In this document: piece after piece, positions 43,982 through 54,429 of the stretch | How the letters are laid out: every line of letters starts with the position of its first letter | How positions within the stretch are numbered: the first letter of the stretch is position 1 | NCBI GenBank assembly: GCA_046047615.1 | Contig: JBJOHO010000004.1 | Location: 1 to 54,429 of the forward strand | Direction of reading: 5' to 3' | Length of the DNA stretch: 54,429 nt | DNA from: ZC4RG30 sp046047615 | Lineage (GTDB): Bacteria; Pseudomonadota; Gammaproteobacteria; Steroidobacterales; Steroidobacteraceae | Notes under the pieces: generated by a model | Databases searched by the model: none | The model's input: only the letters and a program-made list of their open reading frames with translations | What the model was told of the DNA's origin: nothing | Made by a program: the position numbers and the translations under genes

Positions 43982-46814
43982 ACTGAAGGTCGCAGTGTCG
44001 GCGGCGGTGCTCGCCAGTGGCCTGGCCGCCACCCTGCTGGTGCCGGCCGACAGCACGGCGGCGGGAACGCCTGTCCTCCAGCCCGCGCTGACATCGCAGG
44101 GCAAGCCGATCCTGGTGATCGACGGTCTGCGCTTCCGCGACCTGCTGGTCGACGGTCGTCTGCAGCCCTTCGAGGACTGGCGCCTGCCGCCGGAGCGGCG
44201 CGCCGCGGATCTTGCCGCGCGCATGACCCTTCCCGAGAAGGCCGGCGTGCTGATGCACGCGACCTTGCCCGGCAGCGGCGGGCCGTTGGGGCGCTCGCCC
44301 ACCGGCTACGACATGCCCGCATTGGAGCCGCTGGTGCTGCAGCGGCACATCAACAGTTTCATCACGCGCCTCGCGCTGCCGGCGGCGCAGCTCGCAGAGG
44401 CCAACAACGCGGTGCAGGCCCTGGCTGCGGGGACGCGGCTGGGCATCCCGGTGACGATCAGCACCGACCCGCGCCACCACTTCCAGTACGTGCTCGGCGC
44501 GAGCGTCGAGTCCAGCGTGTTCACGCAGTGGCCGGAGCCGCTGGGCTTCGGCGCGCTGGATGATGCGGCGCTGGTGAAGCGTTTCGGCGACATCGCGCGC
44601 CAGGAATACCGTGCCGTCGGCATCCATATGGCGCTGTCGCCGCAGGCGGACCTGGCCACCGAGCCGCGCTGGCCGCGGGCGACGGCCACCTTCGGCAGCG
44701 ACCCGGCACGCGTCAGCCGCCTGGCCGGCGCTTATGTGCAGGGCTTCCAGGGCGCGGCCGAAGGCCTCGCTGCCAACGGCGTCGCCGCGGTCGTCAAGCA
44801 CTGGGTGGGCTACGGGGCCGCGCCCGAGGGCTACGATGCCCACAATTACTACGGCCGCTTCGCGCAGCTGGATCCCGGGGTGCTGGACCTGCACGTGCAG
44901 GCCTTTGGCGGTGCCTTGGCCGCGCGCGCCGAAGGCGTGATGCCCAGCTACCCGATCCCCGTGGGCGCGCAGTTCGACGGCCGGCCGCTCGAGGCGGTGG
45001 CGACGGGTTTCAACGCGCAGATGCTGCAGGGCATGCTGCGCGGCGCGCAGGGCCATGGTGGGATGATCCTGTCGGACTGGGCCATCACCCGCGACTGTGG
45101 CCCACGCTGCCGGGCGCCCACCGCCGCGGCGCCGCAGGATCCGCCCTCCATCGCCACCTCCTGGGGCATGGAGGACGCCAGCGCTGACGACCGCTACGTG
45201 AAGGGTCTGGAGGCAGGCCTCGACCAGTTCGGCGGCGTCGACGAGGCCGGACGCATCGTCCAGCTGGTGCACGGCGGGCGCGTCACCGAAGCCCGTGTGA
45301 CGGCGTCGGTGCAGCGCGTGCTGCGCCACAAGTTCGTGCTCGGGCTGTTCGAGAATCCCTTCGTCGATCCTGATGCAGCAACGGCCGTGGTCGGCCGGGC
45401 CGACTTCAAGGCCGAGGCGGCCCGCGTGCAGCGCGAGGCGCAGGTGCTCCTGCAGGACCGCGGCGGCTGGCTGGCGCGGGCGTCCGGCCTGAAGCGCGTC
45501 TGGCTGCACGGCATGGCGGCGGAGGCGGCGCAGGCCGCGGGCCTGGAGGTGGTCGCCGATCCTGCGCAGGCGGAGTTCGCCATCGTGCGCGCCGAAGCGC
45601 CGCGCGAACTGCTGCATCCGCACCATTTCTTCGGTGCCCGGCAGAACGAAGGCCGTCTGGACTACCGCGACGGTGATGCCGCCTATGAGGCCGTGAAGAG
45701 CGCCGCCCGCCATGTGCCGGTGGTGTTTGCCGTGTTCCTCGACCGCCCTGCGATCCTCGGCAACCTCCAGGACCAGGCCACGGTGATCCTCGGCAATTTC
45801 GGCGCCACCGACGCAGCCGTGCTCGACGTGGTGCTGGGCCAGGCCACGGCGCGCGGCCGCCTGCCCTTCGAACTGCCGGCGTCCATGGCGGCGGTGGAGG
45901 CGCAACATCCCGGCCTGCCGGATGACAGCGGGCGGCCGCTGTACCCGGCGGGCTTCAGCGCGCAGGCCATGCCCGTGGCTGCCACGAAGGGGCCGCATGC
46001 GGTGCTGATGACGCGCGAGCCCACGCTGCCGGAGCACACGGTTTTCCGCCCGGCGGACCTCGCGGCGCTGCCCGGCCCGCTGCCGCTGGTCGCCTTCGGC
46101 AACGGCGGCTGCGCTAACATCGGCAACCGCTACCAGGCCTTCCTGGCCGAGGTCGCCTCCCACGGCTATGTGGTGACGGCCCCGGGCCCGATCATGCCGC
46201 CGGCGGACCGGCCGCCGACCGGCGCGCAGGACCAGAGCCGGCCACGGCAGATGCAGGCGGCGCTGGACTGGGCGGCGCAGGCCACGGCGCGGCCGGGCAG
46301 CGGCTGGACGGGTCGTCTGGACCTCGGCCGCCTTGCGGTCATGGGCCAGTCCTGCGGTGGCCTCGAGGCCATTGCCGCAGGTGCCGATGCGCGCCTGAAG
46401 ACCGTCGTCGTGCTCAACAGCGGCATCATCCGCGGCGGCATCCCCAACCCGGACGGCACCACCCGCCAGCCGCGCGGCTACCTGCCGGCCTCGGTGGCGG
46501 ACCTGGCGGGCCTGCACACGCCGACGCTCTACCTGGCCGGCGGGCCGCGCGACCAGGCCTGGGCCAGCGCCGAGGAGGATTTCCAGGTCCTGCAGGGCAT
46601 CCCGCTGTTCAACGGCAACCTCGACGTGGGCCACGGCGGCACCTGGCGCGAACCCGGCGGTGGCGTCATGGGCGCAGTGGCCATCGACTGGCTGCAGTGG
46701 CAGTTGCGCGGTGACGCTGCGGCCGGCCGGCGTTTCACGGGAGCGGACTGCGGGCTGTGCCGCGACCCGGCCTGGATCGTCAAGAAGAAGGGGATCGATA
46801 CCGCCGCCCGTTGA
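43962..46814 (+). CDS. GH3 glycosidase fused to an alpha/beta-hydrolase
   Basis: A 950-residue exported protein with two enzymes in one chain. The signal peptide spans about residues 1-33. The GH3 N-domain (about 75-425) has VKHWVGYGAAPEGYD and the nucleophile Asp372 in ILSDWAI; the GH3 C-domain (about 460-650) ends in GRLPFEL. From about 680 an alpha/beta-hydrolase follows, with AVMGQSCGGLEA (nucleophile Ser797) and a late His in LDVGHGG. Together they could deglycosylate and deacylate one acylated glycoside. GGGGGAGG precedes ATG 43962. The reading frame is continuous through the junction. Confidence 0.88.
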   Translation: MRGRWPELKVAVSAAVLASGLAATLLVPADSTAAGTPVLQPALTSQGKPILVIDGLRFRDLLVDGRLQPFEDWRLPPERRAADLAARMTLPEKAGVLMHATLPGSGGPLGRSPTGYDMPALEPLVLQRHINSFITRLALPAAQLAEANNAVQALAAGTRLGIPVTISTDPRHHFQYVLGASVESSVFTQWPEPLGFGALDDAALVKRFGDIARQEYRAVGIHMALSPQADLATEPRWPRATATFGSDPARVSRLAGAYVQGFQGAAEGLAANGVAAVVKHWVGYGAAPEGYDAHNYYGRFAQLDPGVLDLHVQAFGGALAARAEGVMPSYPIPVGAQFDGRPLEAVATGFNAQMLQGMLRGAQGHGGMILSDWAITRDCGPRCRAPTAAAPQDPPSIATSWGMEDASADDRYVKGLEAGLDQFGGVDEAGRIVQLVHGGRVTEARVTASVQRVLRHKFVLGLFENPFVDPDAATAVVGRADFKAEAARVQREAQVLLQDRGGWLARASGLKRVWLHGMAAEAAQAAGLEVVADPAQAEFAIVRAEAPRELLHPHHFFGARQNEGRLDYRDGDAAYEAVKSAARHVPVVFAVFLDRPAILGNLQDQATVILGNFGATDAAVLDVVLGQATARGRLPFELPASMAAVEAQHPGLPDDSGRPLYPAGFSAQAMPVAATKGPHAVLMTREPTLPEHTVFRPADLAALPGPLPLVAFGNGGCANIGNRYQAFLAEVASHGYVVTAPGPIMPPADRPPTGAQDQSRPRQMQAALDWAAQATARPGSGWTGRLDLGRLAVMGQSCGGLEAIAAGADARLKTVVVLNSGIIRGGIPNPDGTTRQPRGYLPASVADLAGLHTPTLYLAGGPRDQAWASAEEDFQVLQGIPLFNGNLDVGHGGTWREPGGGVMGAVAIDWLQWQLRGDAAAGRRFTGADCGLCRDPAWIVKKKGIDTAAR

Positions 46815-46824
46815 GGGCGGCCTG

Positions 46825-47940
46825 TCACGCGGTGGCCGGGCCGCGCTGCTGCGCGTCGAACTCCGCGAAGGAAATCATGCGCTGTGCCTGGCGGTCCCAC
46901 AGCAGGCACCGGAGCGACGCCGGCACCTGGCGCAACCGGACGCGCGGCACCTCGGTGAACAGGTTCTCGTAGGCGCGGTGGCATTCGGCCAGGCGGTAGC
47001 TGGGGATGCGCGTCGAGAGATGGTGCACGTGGTGGTAGGCGATGTCCGCCGTGAACCAGTTCAGCCAACCGGGGAACAGCATGAAGCTGGTGCCGTGGAT
47101 GGCGCCGGCGTCGTAGTCCCAGTGTGCGGTGTCGGCGGCGTAGGCGTGCTCGAAGTTGTGCTGCACGGTGAACAGCGCGATGCCGGCACCGCCGGCCAGT
47201 GACACGCTGGCCACATAGACGATGAAGAAGACGTCCCAGCCCAGCGTGGCGATCATCAGCGCCCACAGCGGCAGCACCACCAGGTTGTTCCAGCTCATGT
47301 GCTGGAATTCGCGCCAGGTCTTCCAGTAGCGGCTCTTCCAGGCCATGGCACGTGACTTGAGGCTGGCACCCCCGGCCGTGCCGCGGCTGCGCCACAGATG
47401 CCCCAGCAACGCCAGGCTGCCCTTGATCCAGGTGAAGCGCGGATTGAACAGCAGGTAGAGGAAGCCGGCCAGCGGCGCCATCGCCGGATGGCGCAGGCGC
47501 CGGTAGAGGCGCTGGCCGCGCTCGCCCATGGCGCGGTATTCATCGGTGGATGGCGAGGTGAGGGGGCCGCGGAATTTTTCCCAGTTGCCGTTGGTCGCGT
47601 GGTGGATGTTGTGGTTCTGCGACCAGACGTACTGCGGCATGCCGGAGATCACGCCGAAGAGGAAGCCGATGGCGCGGTTCAGGCGCTGGCTGCGGAAGAA
47701 GTTGCCGTGGCCGCATTCGTGCAGCAGCACCAGCACCCGCATGGTGAGCAGGCCCAGCAGCGGGATGAAGGGCAGGGCGAGCCATACGGAACGCTCCAGG
47801 CAGACGACCGCGCCCCAGAACGCGAGCGCCATGGGCAGCAGCGTCGTGGCGGTTTCCCACCAGGCACGGGCGTCTTCCGGTTTGCCGAAGCGCCGGATGA
47901 TCTCGCTCTTGTGCTGCTTGACGGCCTCGAGGCTGGACAT
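46825..47940 (-). CDS. Membrane fatty-acid desaturase-family protein
   Basis: A 371-residue integral membrane di-iron enzyme. Histidine boxes are complete: HECGH (74-78), HNIHH (110-114) and YHHVHHLS late in the chain, with HNFEH as an extra site, and hydrophobic segments between. The group includes acyl-lipid desaturases, beta-carotene hydroxylases and alkane-type hydroxylases; the exact substrate is not apparent. It is downstream of the EF-G gene on the same strand, across a 196-bp gap with strong hairpins, so probably separately transcribed. Confidence 0.9.
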   Translation of the reverse strand: MSSLEAVKQHKSEIIRRFGKPEDARAWWETATTLLPMALAFWGAVVCLERSVWLALPFIPLLGLLTMRVLVLLHECGHGNFFRSQRLNRAIGFLFGVISGMPQYVWSQNHNIHHATNGNWEKFRGPLTSPSTDEYRAMGERGQRLYRRLRHPAMAPLAGFLYLLFNPRFTWIKGSLALLGHLWRSRGTAGGASLKSRAMAWKSRYWKTWREFQHMSWNNLVVLPLWALMIATLGWDVFFIVYVASVSLAGGAGIALFTVQHNFEHAYAADTAHWDYDAGAIHGTSFMLFPGWLNWFTADIAYHHVHHLSTRIPSYRLAECHRAYENLFTEVPRVRLRQVPASLRCLLWDRQAQRMISFAEFDAQQRGPATA

Positions 47941-48051
47941 GGTCTGGCATCCCTGCCGGTCCCGGAACGGGCGCGGCGCTCTTGGTTGCAAGGGCGCCCG
48001 GATGGTAGCGCCTCCGGCCATTGTGCGGCAAAGCCGGCCCCGGAAACGGCA

Positions 48052-48119
48052 ACGGCCCGGGAGCTTGCGCCACCGGGCCGTCGGGTCAGCGTCCAGGCCT
48101 GCCCTGCGGCAAGGCCTGG
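48052..48119 (-). terminator. Two hairpins after the EF-G gene
   Basis: CCAGGCCT/AGGCCTGG (48093-48100, 48112-48119) and ACGGCCCGG/CCGGGCCGT (48052-48060, 48073-48081) are perfect inverted repeats starting 18 bp beyond the EF-G stop on the minus strand. The following bases (GTTTCC) are only weakly T-rich. They probably terminate EF-G transcription before the desaturase gene. Confidence 0.55.
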
Positions 48120-48136
48120 CTGGCATCGGCAGTGGG

Positions 48137-50278
48137 TCAGCCCGCGGGCTTGGCCGCTGCCGCGATGACCGCCTCGGCGACGTTGCGCGGCACCGGGTCG
48201 TAGTGCGAGAACTCCATCGTGTACGAGGCACGGCCGGAGCTCATGGCGCGCAGCTGGCCGATGTAGCCGAACATCTCCGACAGCGGCACCACCGACACCA
48301 CGGCGATGTTGGTGCCACGCTCCAGCTGCTCCTGGATCTGGCCGCGACGGCGGTTGATGTCGCCGATCACGTCGCCCAGGTAGTCGCCCGGCGTCACCAC
48401 CTCGACCTTCATCACCGGCTCGAGGAGGATCGGGCTGGCCTTCTTGATGGCCTCGCGGAAGGCCGCCTTGGCCGCGATCTCGAAGGTCAGCGCGTTGGAG
48501 TCGACGTCGTGGTAGCTGCCGTCCACCAGCGTGGCCTTGAAGTCCACGGTGGGGTACTTGGCCAGCACGCCCTCTTCCATCTGCATGCGCAGGCCCTTTT
48601 CGACCGAGGGGATGTACTCCTTCGGCACCGAACCGCCCACCGTCTTGTCTTCGAAGACGAAGCCCGAACCGCGCTCCAGCGGCTCGAACTTGATCCACAC
48701 CTCGGCGAACTGGCCCGAACCGCCGGTCTGCTTCTTGTGGGTGTAGTTTTCCTGGACCGGCTTGGTGAAGGTCTCGCGGTAGGCCACCTGCGGCTGGCCC
48801 ATGATGCCTTCCACGTTGAACTCGGTGCGCATGCGGTCGAGCGTCACGTCGAGGTGCAGCTCACCCATGCCGCGCAGGATGGTCTGGGCCGTCTCGCGGT
48901 CCGTCTCGAGGCGCAGCGAGGGGTCGGCACGCACCATCTTGCCGATGGCGGCGTTGAACTTCTCGAGTTCGGCCTTGTTCTTCGGCTGCACCGACACGCT
49001 GATGACCGGCTCGGGGAAGCGCATGCGCTCCAGGATGACCGGGGCGTTCGAGTCGCAGAGGGTGTCGCCGGTGTCGGTCTCGGCCAGCGAGACCAGCGCG
49101 ATGATGTCGCCGGCGCGGGCTTCTTCGATGGCGTTGGCTTCCTTGGCGAACATCTCGACCATGCGGCCGATCTTCTCGCGCTTGCCGCGCGTGGTGTTCT
49201 GCACCGACATGCCCTTGGTCAGCACGCCCGAGTAGACACGCACGAAGGTCAGGGCGCCGTAGGCGTCGTTGATGACCTTGAACGCCAGCGCCGAGAACGG
49301 CTCGTCGTCAGAGCACAGGCGCTGGCCGTTGGCGTTGCCGTCCTGGTCCACGGTGGCGATGGCCTCGACGTCGGTCGGTGCCGGCAGGTAGTCGACGACG
49401 GCGTCGAGCATCTGCTGCACGCCCTTGTTCTTGTACGAGGAGCCGCACAGCACGGCCGTGAAGGCGCCGTTGATGGTGCCCTTGCGGATGCACTTCTTCA
49501 GCGTCTCGATGCTGGGCTCGGTGCCCTCGAGGTAGGCCTCCATGGCCTCGTCGTCCTGCTCCAGGGCGGTGTCGACCAGCTCGGTGCGGTACTTGCCCAC
49601 CGAGTCGAGGATGGCGCGGTCGCTGGGCACCGTGATGCCGAACTTGTCGGCCAGGTTGCCCGTCAGCTCATGGATTTCCCACTTCGCGTCGCGGTCGTCG
49701 GAGTCCCAGGTGTAGGCCTTGTTCTCGACCAGGTCGACCATGCCCTTGAAGTTGTCTTCCGAGCCGATCGGCAGGTGGCAGACCAGCGGGCGGGCGCCGA
49801 GGCGCTTCTTGATCATGTCCACGCAGCGCAGGTAGCCGGCGCCGCTGCGGTCCATCTTGTTCACGTAGCACAGGCGCGGGACCTTGTAGTTGTCCGCGAG
49901 GCGCCAGTTGGTTTCGGACTGCGGCTCCACGCCGGCCACGCCGTCGAACACGACGACCGCGCCGTCAAGCACGCGCAGCGAGCGGTTGACCTCGATGGTG
50001 AAGTCGACGTGGCCCGGGGTGTCGATGACGTTGAGCTTCTTGCCCTTCCAGAACGCCGACACGGCGGCCGACTGGATGGTGATGCCGCGCTTCTGCTCCT
50101 GCTCGAGGTAGTCGGTCGTCGTCGAGGACTTCAGGTCCTTCGTGTCGTGCACGTCGACGATCGTGTGCTTGCGGCCGGTGTAGTAGAGGATGCGCTCGGT
50201 GGTCGTCGTCTTGCCGGCATCGACGTGGGCGATGATCCCGATATTGCGGATATCGGCAAGTGGGGTTGTGCGGGGCAT
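48137..50278 (-). CDS. fusA: Elongation factor G, divergent paralogue
   Basis: A 713-residue translational GTPase with the full EF-G domain set. G-motifs: AHVDAGKTTTT (18-27), GIT (65-67), DTPGHVDF (86-93), NKMDRSG (140-146). The effector loop between HDTKDL and YLEQEQKRGIT is about five residues longer than in common EF-G. There is no ribosomal protein or tuf gene nearby, so this is not the str-operon copy; it recalls the lone EF-G subfamilies (spdEFG1/mitochondrial-like). It could be a ribosome-recycling or stress-specific paralogue. The symbol is by family only. Confidence 0.9.
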   Translation of the reverse strand: MPRTTPLADIRNIGIIAHVDAGKTTTTERILYYTGRKHTIVDVHDTKDLKSSTTTDYLEQEQKRGITIQSAAVSAFWKGKKLNVIDTPGHVDFTIEVNRSLRVLDGAVVVFDGVAGVEPQSETNWRLADNYKVPRLCYVNKMDRSGAGYLRCVDMIKKRLGARPLVCHLPIGSEDNFKGMVDLVENKAYTWDSDDRDAKWEIHELTGNLADKFGITVPSDRAILDSVGKYRTELVDTALEQDDEAMEAYLEGTEPSIETLKKCIRKGTINGAFTAVLCGSSYKNKGVQQMLDAVVDYLPAPTDVEAIATVDQDGNANGQRLCSDDEPFSALAFKVINDAYGALTFVRVYSGVLTKGMSVQNTTRGKREKIGRMVEMFAKEANAIEEARAGDIIALVSLAETDTGDTLCDSNAPVILERMRFPEPVISVSVQPKNKAELEKFNAAIGKMVRADPSLRLETDRETAQTILRGMGELHLDVTLDRMRTEFNVEGIMGQPQVAYRETFTKPVQENYTHKKQTGGSGQFAEVWIKFEPLERGSGFVFEDKTVGGSVPKEYIPSVEKGLRMQMEEGVLAKYPTVDFKATLVDGSYHDVDSNALTFEIAAKAAFREAIKKASPILLEPVMKVEVVTPGDYLGDVIGDINRRRGQIQEQLERGTNIAVVSVVPLSEMFGYIGQLRAMSSGRASYTMEFSHYDPVPRNVAEAVIAAAAKPAG

Positions 50279-50343
50279 GGCGGCTTCCGTGGCGGGTTGA
50301 AAGGGTGGTCGGGGGCTGTTAAAGCCGCCGATTGTGACACGGG

Positions 50344-50424
50344 ACACCCCCGCAGACAAAATGACGGGGGTGTTTCAGTCTGGCGCGACCCCCCTGACGC
50401 CGGGACAGGGCCGGCGGCAGGGGG
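50344..50424 (-). terminator. GC-rich hairpins between the M13 peptidase and EF-G genes
   Basis: CCCCCTG/CAGGGGG (50390-50396, 50418-50424) lies 13 bp past the M13 stop, and ACACCCCCG/CGGGGGTGT (50344-50352, 50365-50373) follows. Together they fill most of the 158-bp gap. No T-tract is seen on the minus strand, so termination would be Rho-assisted. The rest of the gap, 50279-50343, should hold the EF-G promoter, but none stands out. Confidence 0.45.
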
Positions 50425-50436
50425 CCGGATCACGGC

Positions 50437-52473
50437 CTACCAGAGGCTGACGCGCTGCTCCGGGGCGCGGTACATGCCGTCGCCGGGCTTGATCCCGAAG
50501 GCCTCGTAGAAGGCATCGATGTTGGTCGGCGGCACGCCGCCGCGGGTGAAGGCGGGGGCGTGCGGGTCGGACTTCAGCATCGCCACCATCTCGTTCTCGC
50601 GGCTCTTGGAGCGCCAGACCTGCGCCCAGCCGTAGAACAGCCGCTGCTCGCCGCTCAGGCCGTCGATCACCGGCGAGGGCTTGCCGCCCAGCGACAGCTT
50701 GTAGGCCTTGTAGGCGATGGCCAGGCCCGAGGTGTCGGCGATGTTCTCGCCCAGCGTCAGCTTGCCGTTGATGGCGAAGCCCTTCACCGGTTCGATGGCC
50801 GCGTACTGCGCCACCAGGCGCTCGGTCCGTGCCTTGAAGTTGCCGATGTCCTCCTCGGTGAACCAGCCTGGCACGCCCACCAGGTTGCCGTCGCCATCGA
50901 ACTGGCTGCCCTGGTCGTCGAAACCATGGCTGATCTCGTGGCCGATCACCGCGCCGATGCCGCCGTAGTTCACGGCGTCGTCCGCGGCCGCGTTGAAGAA
51001 CGGCGGCTGCAGGATGGCGGCCGGGAACACGATCGTGTTGAGTGTGGCGCTGTAGTAGGCGTTGACGGTCTGCGGCGTCATGCTCCACTCGCCGCGGTCC
51101 ACCGGCTTGCCCAGCCGCGCGATGTTGCGCTCGTGGTCGTACTGCTCGCCGCGCAGCAGGTTGCCGACCAGGTCGTCGGCGCTGATGGCCAGGCTGCTGT
51201 AGTCACGCCAGGTGTCCGGGTAGGCGATCATGGTGTTGAACTTGGCGAGCTTGGCCTTGGCGCGCGCACGGGTCTCAGGACCCATCCACGCGAGCGTGTC
51301 GATGCTGCCGCGATAGGCCTCGACGAGGTTCGCCACCAGCTGTTCCATGCGCCGCTTGGACTCCGGCGGGAAGTGCCTGGCAACGTACAGCTTGCCCACG
51401 CCCTCGCCGATGACGCCGTCAACAAGCGTGACGCCCCGCTTCCAGCGGGGGCGGTTCTCCTGGACGCCGCGCAGCGTGGTGCCGGTGAAGGCGAAGCGCT
51501 CGTCGACCATGGCCTTGTTGAGGTAGGGCGCGAGGCCCGAGACCACCTGCCAGCGGAAGTAGGCCTTCCACGCGGCCAGCGGCTGCTGCTGCAGCAGTTC
51601 GGCCATCGCCGTGACATAGCTGGGCTGGCCGACGATGACCTCGCTGGCCTTGTCACCGACGCCGAAGGTGTCGAGGAAGGCCTGCCAGTTGAAGTCCGGC
51701 GTCAGGCCCGGGAGCTTGCCCACCTCGAACTTGTTGTAGCGCTTGACCGGGTCGCGGTTGTCGACGCGGCTCCACTGCACGCGCGCCAGCGCCGTCTCGA
51801 TCGCCAGCACCTGCTGTGCCTGATCCCGGGCGTTGGCGACGCCGGCGAGCGTCAGCAGCCGCTCGATGTGCGCCAGGTACTGGTCGCGGATGTCCTTCAG
51901 GCGCGCCTCGTCCTGCAGGTAGTAGTCGCGGTCCGGCAGGCCCAGGCCCGACTGCCCCAGGCTGAGGATGTAGCGCGTGGCGTCCTTGGCGTCCTGGCCG
52001 ACATAGCCGCCCAGCGGTGCGCCGAGCCCGATGCGGTTGTGCTGTGCCATCAGCGCGGCGAGCTGGCCGGCCGACTGCACGGCATCCACGCGGGCCAGCA
52101 GCGGCTGCAGCGGCGCCGTGCCGACGCGCTCCAGGCGCTCCTCGTCCATGAACGAGCGGTAGAGGTCGTGGATCTTCTGCTGGTCCGGGTCCGCAGCGTC
52201 ACGGGTCGTGGCGAGACCCTCGATGACGGCACGCACCTGCTCCTGGGTGTCCTCGGCCAGCTTGTCGAAGGAGCCGAAGCGGCCGCGGTCGGCGGGAATC
52301 GTGGTGGTGTCGATCCAGCGGCCGTTCACGTGGCGGTAGAAGTCGTCCTGTGGCCGCACGCTGCGGTCGATGGCGCTCTGGTCGATACCGGAGGCCAAGG
52401 GGGCGGGCTGCGCCGCCTGCAGGCCCGTGGCCAGCAGCGCCAGCGCGCATCCGTTGAGCAAGGTCCGTGTCAT
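50437..52473 (-). CDS. M13-family metallopeptidase (PepO/neprilysin-like)
   Basis: A 678-residue exported zinc endopeptidase. Signal peptide to about TGLQA (residue 19); peptidase M13 N-domain (about 35-410, opening VRPQDDFYRHVNGRWI); catalytic domain with NAYYSATLNTIVFPAAILQPPFF, the zinc motif VIGHEISHGFDDQG, and the third ligand Glu in LTLGENIADTSG. It cuts short peptides in the periplasm or at the surface. It lies 22 bp after the quinohemoprotein gene and may share its transcript. Confidence 0.93.
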   Translation of the reverse strand: MTRTLLNGCALALLATGLQAAQPAPLASGIDQSAIDRSVRPQDDFYRHVNGRWIDTTTIPADRGRFGSFDKLAEDTQEQVRAVIEGLATTRDAADPDQQKIHDLYRSFMDEERLERVGTAPLQPLLARVDAVQSAGQLAALMAQHNRIGLGAPLGGYVGQDAKDATRYILSLGQSGLGLPDRDYYLQDEARLKDIRDQYLAHIERLLTLAGVANARDQAQQVLAIETALARVQWSRVDNRDPVKRYNKFEVGKLPGLTPDFNWQAFLDTFGVGDKASEVIVGQPSYVTAMAELLQQQPLAAWKAYFRWQVVSGLAPYLNKAMVDERFAFTGTTLRGVQENRPRWKRGVTLVDGVIGEGVGKLYVARHFPPESKRRMEQLVANLVEAYRGSIDTLAWMGPETRARAKAKLAKFNTMIAYPDTWRDYSSLAISADDLVGNLLRGEQYDHERNIARLGKPVDRGEWSMTPQTVNAYYSATLNTIVFPAAILQPPFFNAAADDAVNYGGIGAVIGHEISHGFDDQGSQFDGDGNLVGVPGWFTEEDIGNFKARTERLVAQYAAIEPVKGFAINGKLTLGENIADTSGLAIAYKAYKLSLGGKPSPVIDGLSGEQRLFYGWAQVWRSKSRENEMVAMLKSDPHAPAFTRGGVPPTNIDAFYEAFGIKPGDGMYRAPEQRVSLW

Positions 52474-52495
52474 CTGCACTCGAAGGTCCTCCGTG

Positions 52496-54429
<1,934 letters not shown>

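Noticed and set aside
43863..46634. Long minus-strand frame opposite the GH3 fusion
   Set aside because: Low-complexity His/Arg/Ala-rich translation with no domain; the plus strand has two intact enzyme domains.
47528..50509. Plus-strand frame of about 990 codons opposite EF-G and the desaturase
   Set aside because: It spans two genes, terminators and a promoter gap, and has no recognisable motif. The minus-strand EF-G is unambiguous.

Overview
The window is high-GC DNA, visibly about two thirds G+C. It is densely packed with genes, mostly with Shine-Dalgarno starts and ATGA/GTGA/TTGA stop-start overlaps, and carries no rRNA, tRNA, CRISPR array, transposase or phage gene. TonB-dependent receptors, FadL, RmuC, AbgT, M13 and M20 peptidases, a PQQ dehydrogenase and a soxCDYZ-AXB gene order suggest a gammaproteobacterium with a Xanthomonadales/Nevskiales/Steroidobacter-like lifestyle. 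That placement is inference, because no marker in the window settles the taxonomy.

Region 1 (1-14548) is a sulfur-oxidation island. After the tail of an unknown gene and a FadL-type porin comes a BigR/SqrR-like ArsR repressor with two candidate persulfide-sensing cysteines. A near-consensus promoter then starts a unidirectional run: two YeeE/YedE-type sulfur transporter halves, a periplasmic Cys/Pro repeat protein, a two-domain rhodanese, soxC, soxD, soxY, soxZ, a periplasmic DsrE-like protein, soxA, soxX, soxB, a soxH-like metallohydrolase, and a second pair of YeeE/DUF6691 membrane proteins. A convergent TauE/SafE exporter closes it. SoxCD is present, so oxidation of thiosulfate to sulfate without sulfur globules is expected.

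Region 2 (14549-19304) is stress defence. An exported catalase-peroxidase sits behind an OxyR-like box. Next to it is an arsRC-acr3 arsenic operon, then a small c-type cytochrome that lacks the usual Met ligand and is coupled to a CocE-type hydrolase.

Region 3 (19301-35060) looks like uptake and breakdown of esterified or sulfated aromatic compounds. It holds an AraC regulator, a TonB receptor, a Rieske oxygenase and a sulfatase reading right, and two tannase/feruloyl-esterase family proteins around an M20 peptidase, an HTH regulator with its own palindromic operator and a second TonB receptor reading left.

Region 4 (35158-54429) is mixed: a NarL-type two-component pair, an AbgT transporter with a PhnA-like protein, YqaA, RmuC, a Fic protein with a Gln in place of the catalytic His, a Cys/His-rich small protein, a PH-domain protein, a calcineurin-like phosphatase, a GH3-alpha/beta-hydrolase fusion, a desaturase, a divergent EF-G, an M13 peptidase and a truncated quinohemoprotein dehydrogenase.
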